DNA of 64,000 bases from Parasporobacterium sp. (GCA_017459985.1 JAFUBX010000026.1:62001-126000), one strand, 5' to 3'. Counted from the stretch's first letter, positions 1 through 8,553 are shown. The notes: generated from the sequence alone by a model not told the origin. Program-made: numbers and translations.

Positions 1-594
1 AAACAGGCACCGGGTACGGTTTTCCAGGCTCAGTTCCTTCGGATGCAGCCTGGAATAATGCTCCGGGTCCGCGGTCTCATGCCGCAGAAGATACCGGTCC
101 GCGCCGGCGTCGAAATATTTCTGATAGCTTTCCCGGCTCCGCTCACCGATGGACAATGTCACAGCGCAGTCCGGAAACTGTTGTTTGATCTCCGAAACAA
201 TCCCGCAGATCTCTTCATCCGAGTAGGACATATCTTCCCCGCCCTGCAGGACAAAAGTCCTGAAATCCAGCGCATATCCTTTGCCGCAGCAATCCAGGAT
301 CTGTTCCTTCGTCAGATGATACCGCTCACAATTGCGGTTGCTCCGCCGGATCCCACAATAAAGGCAGTCGTTCCTGCAATAATTGGTAAACTCGATCAGC
401 CCCCGCAAATACACTGCATGGCCGAAATTCTCCTGCTGCCGGATCCGGGCTTTCTCAAAAAGCTGCTCCGCGCTGTCCGGCTCCCTCTGCCCGATCAATT
501 GGATCAGTTCCTCGTCCGGCAGATCCCCTGTTCGGAACAGTTCTTCGATTCTGCCTGCCTGACCGCTCCTTTTCTGAATGTTGCTGTTCTGCAT
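1..594 (-). CDS. hydE: [FeFe] hydrogenase H-cluster maturase HydE (3' end outside window)
   Basis: Radical SAM enzyme that helps build the diiron subcluster of [FeFe] hydrogenase. Reading from ATG at 594 gives a continuous protein whose Cys73, Cys77 and Cys80 form the CX3CX2C radical SAM motif in the context NYCRNDCLYCGIRRSN, typical of HydE rather than biotin synthase. Later segments (VLQGGEDMSYSDEE, SIGERS, RHETADPEHYSRLHP) also match HydE. The frame is open to base 1, so about 198 residues are visible and the C-terminal part is cut off by the window. A GGAAG stretch precedes the start. It runs divergently from the LOG gene. What is seen is the motif set; the assignment to HydE is from family knowledge and is firm. 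Confidence 0.9.
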   Translation of the reverse strand, partial: MQNSNIQKRSGQAGRIEELFRTGDLPDEELIQLIGQREPDSAEQLFEKARIRQQENFGHAVYLRGLIEFTNYCRNDCLYCGIRRSNRNCERYHLTKEQILDCCGKGYALDFRTFVLQGGEDMSYSDEEICGIVSEIKQQFPDCAVTLSIGERSRESYQKYFDAGADRYLLRHETADPEHYSRLHPKELSLENRTRCLF

Positions 595-665
595 CTGCGT
601 TTCTTCCTGCACTCCGCGAAATTTTGTTCTACTCTACATAAAAGTTCCCCGGCCGTCAAGCGGGT

Positions 666-790
666 CCGTCCGGCTTCGCTCCAATCCGTCTGACCTTGCC
701 CCAATCCGTCCGACTTTTACGTCAGTTCATCCGGCTTGACCGCAGTTCATCTAACTCCGCCGCAGTTCATCCGACTTTGCCGCAGTTGAC
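666..790. repeat. Array of six ~20-bp imperfect tandem repeats
   Basis: Units start at 666, 686, 706 (25 bp), 731, 751 and 771. The last three end in CCGCAGTTCAT or its variant CCGCAGTTGAC. The earlier ones end in CCAAT or GTCAGTTCAT. The array fills the gap between divergent hydE and the LOG gene. The last unit supplies most of the -35 box (TTGACT, 786-791) of the LOG promoter. Confidence 0.75.
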
Positions 791-814
791 TCGGAAGGCG
801 CGGGATTGTATGAT
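786..814 (+). promoter_or_regulatory. Sigma-A-type promoter of the LOG gene
   Basis: TTGACT at 786-791 and TATGAT at 809-814 are separated by 17 bases, close to consensus. The ATG lies 34 bases downstream of the -10 box. The -35 box is formed by the end of the 20-bp repeat array. Confidence 0.7.
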
Positions 815-848
815 ATCCGGTACAAAGCAAACAGAAGGGAGAAGCAGA

Positions 849-1439
849 ATGAGAATCTGTGTATATGGGGCTGCCAGCACGCAGATCCCGGAAAAATACA
901 TCAAAGCAGGATATGATCTCTGCCGGAAGCTGGCAGAAAGAGGACATTCCCTGGTATTCGGCGCCGGAGACGGCGGCATGATGGGCGCAGCTGCCCGGGG
1001 ATTCCATGATGCCGGCGGGCATGTCATGGGAGTCGCTCCGAAATTCTTCAAGGAAACCGTCATTGAGAAGCTGTATGAAGACAGCGATGTGATCGTTTAT
1101 ACCGACAGTATGGGGGTACGCAAGTCGATTATGGAGGCAAACGGAGACGCCTTCATCGTGATGCCCGGCGGAATCGGGACTTACGATGAATTCTTCCAGA
1201 TACTGACATTGAAGCAGTTAAAGGTGCTGGACCAGCCCATCGTGCTCTTCAACATCGATCATTTCTATGACCCCATCAAAGCCATGTACAAACAGGCATT
1301 TGACGAGAAATTCCTGCGGTCGGATACGCCGACGCTATTCCGGACATATTCGGAAGAGGATCATGAGGAGCTGATCCGGTATATCGAAGCCGGCTCAGAC
1401 GTGGAAGATCTCACCGTCGACACACAATACGGCAGCTGA
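849..1439 (+). CDS. LOG family protein (nucleotide 5'-monophosphate phosphoribohydrolase-like)
   Basis: A 196-residue Rossmann-type protein of the TIGR00730/LOG family. Members cleave the N-glycosidic bond of (cytokinin) nucleoside monophosphates, releasing base and ribose 5-phosphate. The signature PGGIGTYDE lies at 106-114, preceded by the conserved RK pair (91-92) and the E at 96 of the catalytic helix. A longer reading frame extends upstream, but ATG 849 follows GGGAG and starts exactly at the family N-terminus (MRICVYGAAS). It is monocistronic and transcribed from the promoter at 786-814. The physiological substrate in anaerobic Firmicutes is not established. Confidence 0.88.
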   Translation: MRICVYGAASTQIPEKYIKAGYDLCRKLAERGHSLVFGAGDGGMMGAAARGFHDAGGHVMGVAPKFFKETVIEKLYEDSDVIVYTDSMGVRKSIMEANGDAFIVMPGGIGTYDEFFQILTLKQLKVLDQPIVLFNIDHFYDPIKAMYKQAFDEKFLRSDTPTLFRTYSEEDHEELIRYIEAGSDVEDLTVDTQYGS

Positions 1440-1528
1440 ATGCCGGCAGGCGAAAGCCCGCCTGCCGCTTGCAGAAAATCGCCAGAGGGTCCGGGTTTTC
1501 CGGAAACAACAGCCCGCCGGCGAAACCG

Positions 1529-2155
1529 TTATTTTCCATCCGGGAAGCTGGTAAATGTTCCGTATTCCAGGGCGGGCAGTCCGGCACTTTCCTTTTCTTT
1601 CGCAATGGCGCGGATCATGAACGCCATGTTCCGGGCGAGATTCCGCATGGTCTGCAGGCCTTCCAGATCCTTCCTGACATCCTCCGCGGTGTATCCGTGC
1701 ACCTGATTCCAGTAAGTACTGGACACTACGGGCATGCCGCTGATGGTGAAATACTTGTTCAGCACATCGAAGCTTGCTGTGTTGCCGCCTCTTCTGCAGC
1801 TGACTACTGCAGCGCCGACTTTCATATGTTTGGAAAACGAGGTGCTGAAAAACAGCCGGTCCATAAAAGACAGGATCGTTCCGTTGGGCGAACTGTAATA
1901 CACAGGGCTTCCGACAATCAGACCGTCTGCCTGTTCCAGCTTCGGAGCCGTTTCATTCACCAGATCATCAAAAACGCATTTTCCGGTTTTGGCGCAGGAA
2001 CGGCAGCTGACACACCCGCGGATATCCTGTTTTCCCACCTGGATCAGCTCTGTCTCAATACCCTCCTCCTGCAAAACCCGGATAATCTCATCCAGCGCTT
2101 CCGCCGTGCACCCGTGCACATGGGGACTTCCGTTTAGCAGTAACACTTTACTCAT
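1529..2155 (-). CDS. NADPH-dependent FMN reductase / iron-sulfur flavoprotein family
   Basis: A flavodoxin-fold oxidoreductase of 208 residues. The FMN phosphate loop NGSPHVHG lies at 8-15. A cysteine cluster near residue 47 (CVSCRSCAKTGKC) has the CX2CX2CX5C pattern used by iron-sulfur flavoproteins to hold a [4Fe-4S] cluster next to FMN. The segment GSPVYYSSPNGTILSFMDR is the usual second flavin loop. An AGGAG box sits at normal distance before ATG 2155, so the in-frame GTG at 2164 is less likely. Electron donor and acceptor cannot be told from sequence. It is convergent with the LOG gene and has no operon partner. Confidence 0.82.
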   Translation of the reverse strand: MSKVLLLNGSPHVHGCTAEALDEIIRVLQEEGIETELIQVGKQDIRGCVSCRSCAKTGKCVFDDLVNETAPKLEQADGLIVGSPVYYSSPNGTILSFMDRLFFSTSFSKHMKVGAAVVSCRRGGNTASFDVLNKYFTISGMPVVSSTYWNQVHGYTAEDVRKDLEGLQTMRNLARNMAFMIRAIAKEKESAGLPALEYGTFTSFPDGK

Positions 2156-2352
2156 AATTAACACTCCTGTGATCTCTAAAATTTACTGAATTCATTTTAT
2201 CGTTTATTTCCATTGGTGTAAAGAATTCGTCTATCAATCAAACGTAACCGACATTTTTGTGATCACAGCGGCCAAATCCGCGATCCCGCAGCGCAGACAG
2301 ACAAAACATGCGGACGAGGATCATCACCCGGACTCCATGCAATCATGAAAGA

Positions 2353-2531
2353 TGGCGGGTGACCTATGGAAACCAAAGGATTTTTAAGAATTTACCACCC
2401 ACACTTTGCGGGTGCTGTGGGGGTAAATAAGAAGAAATGTTGTATTTTCCAGCTACATACCCGCCATGGGGCCCGCCAGGTGTGGCGGGTAAAATAAAAA
2501 GAATGTATATTCTACGACACCTTACCCGCCA
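2353..2531. repeat. Family B palindromic element, copy 1 (~180 bp)
   Basis: This copy occupies most of the 2165-2577 intergenic stretch. It starts with TGGCGGGT and ends with TTACCCGCCA. GGCGGGT-type motifs recur at about 2354, 2418 and 2484, each followed about 45 bases later by the inverse TTACCCGCC-type motif, giving three consecutive AT-rich-loop hairpins. The first unit is the most diverged. Copies 2 and 3 lie at 38199-38378 and 50826-51006. No open frame of interest lies inside it. Confidence 0.8.
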
Positions 2532-2577
2532 ACTATGATATGATACGAAGACAAGATCTGCAAAGGAGTTATTGGAA

Positions 2578-3225
2578 ATGTGCACGCGATTTTTCATTGA
2601 CCAGAATCTGGAAGAGCTGTCCGAATACCTTCAGGCAGTGAAAGAATCTCCCCTTCTGCGCCGCTTTGAGGAGAGGGATCCGGCCCCCTTTGTAACCTCC
2701 GGCGAGGTGTTTCCTACGAATATCGCGGTTGTTCTGGCCCCTGGCAAGGATGGCCGGAGATCCGCATTTCCCATGAAATGGGGCTACCGGTTAAATAAAA
2801 AAACCACGCTCTTCAATGCCCGGCTGGAAACCGCCGGGGAAAAGCCCACCTTCCGGGAAGATTATCTGAGGCACCGCTGCATCATCCCGGCCTCCTGGTA
2901 TTATGAGTGGCAGCACAGGATGGGGCCCGACGGCACAAGCAGCGAAACTGCCTCCAGCCGGAAATCCGCGCCCGCAGCCAAATATAAAATCCAGCCAGGC
3001 GGACAATCTGTCACCTGGCTGGCGGGATTATACCGGATCGAAAACGGTCTTCCCTATTTTGTTGTTCTCACCAGAGAGCCCTCCGGGAATCTCCGGAAGA
3101 TCCATGACCGGATGCCTCTGATCCTGCCCGAGAAGGTCCTGGACGACTGGATCTGGCCGGACTCGGACCCCGGAAAGCTGATCAAGTACGCCGTCACAGA
3201 TCTGTATGCGAAGCCCTGCGGCTGA
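2578..3225 (+). CDS. SOS response-associated peptidase (SRAP/HMCES/YedK family)
   Basis: SRAP proteins form a covalent thiazolidine crosslink to abasic sites in single-stranded DNA, shielding them during replication. This 215-residue protein has the required Cys2 (MCTRFF), exposed after removal of Met1, and the conserved Asn80 (FNARLET), Glu110 (WYYEW) and His176 (KIHDRMP). The start must be ATG 2578 because it places cysteine at position 2; AAAGGAG lies at about 2561-2567. The codons TTG-GAA just upstream are in frame but would bury the cysteine. Residues 114-140 form a longer, polar loop than usual. It is monocistronic, directly downstream of a family B element and convergent with the GH43 gene. 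Confidence 0.92.
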   Translation: MCTRFFIDQNLEELSEYLQAVKESPLLRRFEERDPAPFVTSGEVFPTNIAVVLAPGKDGRRSAFPMKWGYRLNKKTTLFNARLETAGEKPTFREDYLRHRCIIPASWYYEWQHRMGPDGTSSETASSRKSAPAAKYKIQPGGQSVTWLAGLYRIENGLPYFVVLTREPSGNLRKIHDRMPLILPEKVLDDWIWPDSDPGKLIKYAVTDLYAKPCG

Positions 3226-3236
3226 TCCACCGCGTT

Positions 3237-4088
3237 CTATAAATCCAGGCCGGTAAACAGGAGATGCTCCTGATATTTATCGTTCGGGTAATGAAGGACG
3301 AACTGCAGCTTCCCCTGCTTATCAGCAAACACCATGCCGTGACCGCCGTTTTCCGGGAAGAAGGGCTTATCCCTCTGTACCCAGGGACCGGCGACGGATC
3401 CGGACTCGGAGCAGGCCAGACCCACCGCGTAGCTTCTGGCACTCCAGCTGGACCAGGTCATGTACAATTTGCCGTCCTTCCGGAACAGGCAGGGGCCATC
3501 AGTAAAGTAGACATCCCCCTCCATTCCGAATTCTTCCTTGGCAAAGGGCACCGGGGTTGCCCAGGGCGCCTCGCAGGCCTCAAAGAGCCGGACCGGATCC
3601 GATACCGCGTGGGTCAGATCCTCCGAGAGCTGCTGGCAGCACATATCCCCGGTCGGACTGTCTTCGAAGGAATGGGAATACACCAGGTAGACCTTGTCCC
3701 CTTCGAAGCAGATGGTTCCGTCAATGCAGGTCCAGTCCTCCGGCGTCAACCGGTCGCCCCAGGGAGCAAAGGGGCCTTCCGGGCGATCCGCCTTCAGCAC
3801 ATAAATACCCTTTTTCTTCTGCGCGCTGCCGAAGGTGGTGAGCAGGTAAAATGCGCCCTGATACTCGATGCATTCCGGAGCCCAGTAATACCGGTCTGCC
3901 CAGAATCCTTCGGGCCTTCGGAAGATCTCAATGGGGCCTTCCCAGTTTTCCAGATCCGTACTCCGATAGACATCAAATCCATCCGCATAGTCGGACCAGG
4001 CGGTTTCGCTTCTGGTGCCGTACAGGTAATAGGTATCCCCATGCAGCAGAATATACGGATCCCGGACACTGAATTCAGATGCTTTCAT
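3237..4088 (-). CDS. Glycoside hydrolase family 43 (beta-xylosidase/arabinofuranosidase-like)
   Basis: A cytoplasmic (no signal peptide) five-bladed propeller glycosidase of 283 residues. Visible GH43 landmarks are RDP at 9-11 (catalytic base Asp10), WAPE at 69-72, Asp123 in CIDG, and TDGP at 196-199 followed by LFRKDGKLYMTWS. The usual EGP/EAP acid motif reads DGP here, as I recall for one GH43 subgroup, so this is not read as inactivation. The start codon overlaps the stop of the upstream binding-protein gene by 4 bp (ATGA), implying translational coupling. Substrate is probably a pentose-containing oligosaccharide; that is inference. Confidence 0.85.
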   Translation of the reverse strand: MKASEFSVRDPYILLHGDTYYLYGTRSETAWSDYADGFDVYRSTDLENWEGPIEIFRRPEGFWADRYYWAPECIEYQGAFYLLTTFGSAQKKKGIYVLKADRPEGPFAPWGDRLTPEDWTCIDGTICFEGDKVYLVYSHSFEDSPTGDMCCQQLSEDLTHAVSDPVRLFEACEAPWATPVPFAKEEFGMEGDVYFTDGPCLFRKDGKLYMTWSSWSARSYAVGLACSESGSVAGPWVQRDKPFFPENGGHGMVFADKQGKLQFVLHYPNDKYQEHLLFTGLDL

Positions 4089-5233
4089 TCTGCAATCTCC
4101 ATGGCTTCGTCAAGGGTGACATTAAACACGTCTTCATAAGTCTCCAGAGTGGCATCCGGATTCAGACCTTTGAAGCTGGCTGCCATATCCTCAGCACTTA
4201 CAAACCAGTTGCCCGCATCGTGGAAGGCATAGATTTTGTCAATCTGCTCTGCTTCCGTAATGGTCCAGCGGGTAACCGGGATCACCAGTCCCTTGCCATT
4301 ATCCCGTGCCGTATCTTCATAACCCATGATCGCATTGACCAGCATCGGAACATAAACGCCGAATACCGTCTCTTCACAGTCATATACGATACATTTGACA
4401 ACGCCCATATCGAAGAAGGTCATATACGTATCATTTGCCTCACCGATGGCAGCCAGGCCGATCTCTTTTCCGGATTCCATAACCGGCTGGAACCACATGG
4501 CAACGTTAAAGGAAGAAACCACGGCATCATAATCTCCGGAGATCACAGCGGTCTGAGCTGCCACGAAATCATCCGTTCCCGGCCATCCGGAGACCACATC
4601 ACCATCGCTGAAATTGGTGTATCCGGCAGCCTCCAGTCCTGCGATAAAGCCCTCTTTCCGGTCGATGAACATCTGAACGCCGAAAGAAGCCCCGCCTTCG
4701 CAATACGCAATGTGCTGATAACCCATGTTGGCAATGGCATAACCCATTTCATATCCGGCCAGATAATCTCCGTTGTGCTCGGTATCTCCGCTGCTGCTCT
4801 GCAGCAGATAAGTTCCTGTGAAGTACTCATTGTCGATGACGGAATCCAGGAAATCTCCGCTGGTCGCGCCGACATAGTACATGCCCTGAGCTGCACATTC
4901 CTTCACGGCTTCCGCTTCCGTCACATTATAGAACGCAAACAGGCCCTTGCAGCCGGCTGCGGCAGCGGAATCGATGAATGCGATCTCATCCTCTGCGGAC
5001 GCAATAGACTCGGAATAAATGAAATCAATATTGTAGCAGGTTTCCAGATAATCATAATAGTCATGAATTGCAAGGAACTGCTCATCTGTGGTGTCGAACA
5101 CTTCCACAGCAATCTTGATCTGTTCCTCCGGCCAGGAGCCGTCAAATGCATAGTCTGTTTCTGCAGCCATGGCTGTGGATGCAATTCCCAGCATCATCAC
5201 TGCGGCGATGAGTAAAGCAATTACTTTTTTCAC
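4085..5233 (-). CDS. Secreted sugar-binding protein (PBP1-type), no lipobox
   Basis: This 382-residue periplasmic-binding-protein-like product has an N-terminal signal peptide (MKKVIALLIAAVMMLG) with a likely cleavage after AMA at about residue 23. Two Rossmann lobes follow (IKIAVEVFD, GLFAFYNVT, HIAYCEGG, DAVVSSFN). The GTG start at 5233 has AGGAGG at ideal distance; the longer in-frame ATG would place that site inside the gene. There is no lipobox cysteine, which is unusual for a Gram-positive ABC binding protein, and no permease or ATPase is nearby. It may bind sugar for a transporter elsewhere, or act as an extracytoplasmic sensor. Co-transcribed with GH43 and divergent from the AraC-GH39 fusion, which probably controls it. 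Confidence 0.78.
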   Translation of the reverse strand: MKKVIALLIAAVMMLGIASTAMAAETDYAFDGSWPEEQIKIAVEVFDTTDEQFLAIHDYYDYLETCYNIDFIYSESIASAEDEIAFIDSAAAAGCKGLFAFYNVTEAEAVKECAAQGMYYVGATSGDFLDSVIDNEYFTGTYLLQSSSGDTEHNGDYLAGYEMGYAIANMGYQHIAYCEGGASFGVQMFIDRKEGFIAGLEAAGYTNFSDGDVVSGWPGTDDFVAAQTAVISGDYDAVVSSFNVAMWFQPVMESGKEIGLAAIGEANDTYMTFFDMGVVKCIVYDCEETVFGVYVPMLVNAIMGYEDTARDNGKGLVIPVTRWTITEAEQIDKIYAFHDAGNWFVSAEDMAASFKGLNPDATLETYEDVFNVTLDEAMEIAE

Positions 5234-5470
5234 GATACATACCTCCTCTGATAACAAATAGATTTTTCGGTATGATCAGCATATCTTAATCTGCCCGTTC
5301 CCGCCACACCTCCTGTTACAGGATTCTTCCTGATTCTGGATCTATCATGAGTTGCATTTCTTTCCGAATCAAATAATTCTTCCTAAGTTTTCCATAATTT
5401 TCAATTATCCTTCCATTTTCATGAAAATCCGGTCAAAAATCCATTCCCGAATATAGGCAGATTCTATCAA

Positions 5471-5482
5471 TTCTGGTATAAT
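5471..5482 (+). promoter_or_regulatory. Extended -10 promoter of the AraC-GH39 gene
   Basis: TATAAT at 5477-5482 is preceded by TGG, giving the TGnTATAAT extended -10 form; no good -35 box is seen. It lies 41 bases before the ATG at 5524, in the 290-bp divergent region shared with the binding-protein gene. Confidence 0.55.
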
Positions 5483-5523
5483 CGTCCCGGTTACCAAAGC
5501 CTTAGTATCGGAAAGGAGCCCAT

Positions 5524-8010
5524 ATGAATCCCTCTGTCAGGCCTTTGGATCTGCCCGGAAGCAGTGCTTTTTTCTCCCATCATTATCTGCTGCCCCAAAG
5601 CAGCGAGATCCTTTATACCGAAGCCGTCTGTTTCGGTCTGGTCCTCGGCGGGGAAGGACAGCTTCAGCACCGCCGGAAAACGGTATACCTGCAGAAAGGG
5701 GATTTCTACTTCTTCCCCCGGCACGCACTGTTTACCCTCTCCAATATCCGGGATCTCCGGATCTATGAGATTCAGATCCTGCCTTATTATTTCCGGACGC
5801 TCTGCCCGGATGAGCAGGAGGTTTCCTTCCGACATTTTCATATCAGTGAAAACAGAACCGATCCCCGCAATACGGAGATCTACAGCTGCCTCGAATCCTT
5901 TGTCAGTTCCTGGCAGCGCAAGGAAGGCAGTCTCGAACTGCTCACCGCCCTGAGCCGGCTGTATTGCTGCGTCTCTTCCTGTTTCCGGGGACCGGACCCG
6001 CACCCTTCCATCGGAGAGGATTATCTCGAACAACGGATCCGCCAGATCCTGACTTATATTTCGGAGCATTACAGAGAGAAGCTCACCGTATCCGGAATCA
6101 GCCGGGCGGTCGGACTGAACCCCCAGTATTTCAGTTCCTTCTTTTCCAGGTGGTTTCATCAGTCCTTTATCGATTTCCTGAATCAGTACCGGATTCACAG
6201 TTCCTTAAGCGAGTTGTGCGACCGGTCTCTGCGGATCACGGATGTTGCCCTGAACTGCGGATTTCAGACCTACAAGTCCTACAGCAATGCGTTCCGGAAG
6301 AGCTATCGTATCAGCCCTCTGGAATACCGGAACCGCCATCATTCCTCCGGTATAAGCAGTCGGACACTGTCTGCCGGCGAAACGGAAGCGGCGGGATTTG
6401 AATTTCTGAAGGTCTATTCCGGGTCCGGGCCGAACCCCCTGCCGGAACATCCTTCCTACCGCAGCGAGATCCCGGTTTCGCTGGATCTTCTGCACGCCCC
6501 TTCCATCGGAGAAACGCGGCGGTTCCTGGCCATCAGTATCGGCAGTGCGTACCAGCTGCAGAATGCTTCCGTGCAGGAACAGCTGAGGCAGGCCGCTACG
6601 GAATGCGGGTTTACCCATGTCCATTTCCACGACCTGTTCAGTGACCTGCTGAACGTCTACACAGAATCCATTCCCGGTCATCCCTATTTTTCCTGGGAAT
6701 CTGTCAATGGAATTCTGCAGAGGATCCTGGATCTTCAGCTGCATCCCTACATTGAACTTGGCATGATGCCCCGGGAGCTGTCCGTCACCGGGGATTGTCT
6801 GGGGTATGGTTCCCGCCCCTGCATCGGAAAACCAAGATCCCTGAAGCTGTGGCAGCAGATGATCCGTTCCTTTCTGAAGAACTGCCTCCGGCTGTTCGGA
6901 ACGGCGGAACTGCATTCCTGGCGGTTTGATTTCTGGAACAGTGCCAACATCCATTCCTCCCATGGCTACTGGAACCATACCAGAGAAGAATTTTTCGATC
7001 TGTATTTCGCGACCTATGAAGTATTTCAGGAATACTCCCTGGAGCATCTTCTCGGTTCCCCGAACTTCTCCTTTCCCGGAGGGATCGACTGGTATGACGC
7101 ATTTCTCGCTCTTTGCCGGGAGAAGCATCTGGAGCCTGGATTCATCGGAGTCCATCTGTATTCCTGTGAAGACCGTATGGAAGACTTTACCGGGATCTTC
7201 CCCTACACGCCAACCACCTATAATTACCTGGCTTCCACCGGGGAAGACGTGATCAACACCCACCTGAATCTGCTGCGGTCCGTTCTGGAAAAATACAAAA
7301 TGGAACATCTTCCCATTCTGGCCGGAGAATGGAATCTCACCTACTACCTTTCCGACCTGATCCGGGATACGGCGTTCATGGCTACTTATGTGGTACGGAC
7401 CTGGATCCAGACTCTGTCCTTAGTGGAAGGCCTGACCTTCTCCTGCCTGTCGGATCTCAGCGAGCAGTTCCGGCCGATGGATCTGCCCTTCTCCGGAGGG
7501 CTCGGTCTTTTCGGCAGACACGGGATCCCTAAACCTGCCTACAACGCCTTTTTCCTGCTCCATCGGCTCGACCGGGAAATCATCTTAAATCAATCTCCCT
7601 GCCTGATCACCCGGGGAGACGGGCAATGGCACATTCTTCTGTATCACATCTGCGAATACGAAAGCCGCACAGAAAAAGAGCCGGAATACCTGTCCACGGA
7701 TTATCGGTACCATGTATTCCGGCAAACAGACCATCTTCTGTTCCGGGGAGTGTTTGTGGTTCCGAAGGGAACCTGGCAGATCACATCCTGGCAGTTCAGC
7801 CAGGAGCATGGAAGTTCTTATGACGCCTGGGTCCGCATGGGAAGTCCCCAGGAGCTGACTCCGGAAATCATTCAGGCCTTGTCCTTTGCTGCTTATCCGC
7901 AGATCGAAGTCCGCCGGACGGAGGTCTCGGAGGAACTCACACTGCAGGCAGAGATCCGGCCCCATTCCGTGTGGCTGTATGAGCTGCAGCCACTGCCGCC
8001 GGATCAGTAA
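5524..8010 (+). CDS. AraC family regulator fused to a GH39-like (xylosidase-like) barrel
   Basis: An 828-residue fusion. Residues 1-115 form a cupin-like sensor (LVLGGEGQLQHRRKTVYLQKG). Residues 165-275 are the paired AraC helix-turn-helix domain (LTVSGISRAVGLNPQYFSSF; ITDVALNCGFQTYKSYSNAF). Residues 300-820 form a TIM barrel plus beta domain like GH39 beta-xylosidase. The barrel retains a WN pair at 471-472 and AGEWN near 605, the expected nucleophile region. However, the acid/base motif WNEP reads WNSA (471-474), so the catalytic glutamate is missing. The barrel is therefore probably a sugar sensor rather than an enzyme. AAAGGAG precedes the ATG. It lies divergent from the binding protein/GH43 pair, its likely target. 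Confidence 0.85.
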   Translation: MNPSVRPLDLPGSSAFFSHHYLLPQSSEILYTEAVCFGLVLGGEGQLQHRRKTVYLQKGDFYFFPRHALFTLSNIRDLRIYEIQILPYYFRTLCPDEQEVSFRHFHISENRTDPRNTEIYSCLESFVSSWQRKEGSLELLTALSRLYCCVSSCFRGPDPHPSIGEDYLEQRIRQILTYISEHYREKLTVSGISRAVGLNPQYFSSFFSRWFHQSFIDFLNQYRIHSSLSELCDRSLRITDVALNCGFQTYKSYSNAFRKSYRISPLEYRNRHHSSGISSRTLSAGETEAAGFEFLKVYSGSGPNPLPEHPSYRSEIPVSLDLLHAPSIGETRRFLAISIGSAYQLQNASVQEQLRQAATECGFTHVHFHDLFSDLLNVYTESIPGHPYFSWESVNGILQRILDLQLHPYIELGMMPRELSVTGDCLGYGSRPCIGKPRSLKLWQQMIRSFLKNCLRLFGTAELHSWRFDFWNSANIHSSHGYWNHTREEFFDLYFATYEVFQEYSLEHLLGSPNFSFPGGIDWYDAFLALCREKHLEPGFIGVHLYSCEDRMEDFTGIFPYTPTTYNYLASTGEDVINTHLNLLRSVLEKYKMEHLPILAGEWNLTYYLSDLIRDTAFMATYVVRTWIQTLSLVEGLTFSCLSDLSEQFRPMDLPFSGGLGLFGRHGIPKPAYNAFFLLHRLDREIILNQSPCLITRGDGQWHILLYHICEYESRTEKEPEYLSTDYRYHVFRQTDHLLFRGVFVVPKGTWQITSWQFSQEHGSSYDAWVRMGSPQELTPEIIQALSFAAYPQIEVRRTEVSEELTLQAEIRPHSVWLYELQPLPPDQ

Positions 8011-8082
8011 GGAACCAGCTTCCCGGTTACTGCCCCGCTCTCTTCCCGGTTCTCTTCCCAGGCCCGCTTCCCGGAGGGCTGC

Positions 8083-8553
8083 TTACTCTTTCTCCGGCGG
8101 ATCCAGAAGCTCTGCGACCTTGTTCTTCAGCTCTTTCACTCCCCTGTGATCCTGGCCGGAGGCCGTCAGTCCGATCACCATAGGAGGTTTACTTACAACC
8201 GCCGGAAAGAAGAAATCACAAAGACTCTGGTCATGACTGACATTGACCGGGATTCCCAGGTCTCTGGCCAGTTCTCCGATCTGCTGATTGACCTTCGGAT
8301 CATTGGTCGCCGCAAATACCAGATCCGCCCCGGAAAGATCCTCCGGTTCAAAGGGTCTGCGGACAAACAGAACCGCAGGATCCTGAAGCAGCGGCTCCAG
8401 TTCCGGCACAATCTCCGGAGCAACGACGGTGATCCTTCCTGCGAACTGCGCCAGGGTCAGAATCCTTCTGGAGGCAATCTTTCCTGCCCCCACCACCAGG
8501 ATCTGCTTCTCAGACAGATCTACAAACAGTGGAAAATACAATGGTTTGCTCAT
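8083..8553 (-). CDS. sirC: Precorrin-2 dehydrogenase / sirohydrochlorin ferrochelatase-like
   Basis: A 156-residue protein like the N-terminal half of CysG and like Met8p. It has the NAD-binding motif VVGAGKIASRR (20-30), an acidic end to the second strand and the FAATNDPKVN segment. It oxidises precorrin-2 to sirohydrochlorin; chelatase activity varies in the family. As last gene of the tetrapyrrole operon it completes uroporphyrinogen III to sirohydrochlorin together with the CobA domain upstream. Its start overlaps the preceding stop by 4 bp. It is shorter than Met8p (about 270 residues) and lacks the C-terminal helical domain, as is common in Firmicutes. Confidence 0.88.
   Translation of the reverse strand: MSKPLYFPLFVDLSEKQILVVGAGKIASRRILTLAQFAGRITVVAPEIVPELEPLLQDPAVLFVRRPFEPEDLSGADLVFAATNDPKVNQQIGELARDLGIPVNVSHDQSLCDFFFPAVVSKPPMVIGLTASGQDHRGVKELKNKVAELLDPPEKE

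Noticed and set aside
43-693. Plus-strand frame at the window start
   Set aside because: It is antisense to hydE, whose radical SAM motif on the minus strand is unambiguous.
1443-1470. Hairpin between the LOG and flavoprotein genes as a terminator
   Set aside because: The GGCAGGCG/CGCCTGCC stem is good but no T run follows on either strand.
2353-2531. Antitoxin repeat RNA of a type III toxin-antitoxin system
   Set aside because: Regular ~66-bp repeats upstream of a gene fit superficially, but none of the three downstream genes is ToxN-like; they encode SRAP, a hybrid kinase and an SDR protein.
3557-3841. Arg/Pro-rich plus-strand frame within the GH43 region
   Set aside because: Antisense shadow of the GH43 gene with no ribosome binding site.
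3237-4088. Loss of the GH43 catalytic acid (DGP in place of EGP)
   Set aside because: As I recall a GH43 subgroup normally carries TDGP at this place; without alignment this is not evidence for an inactive enzyme.
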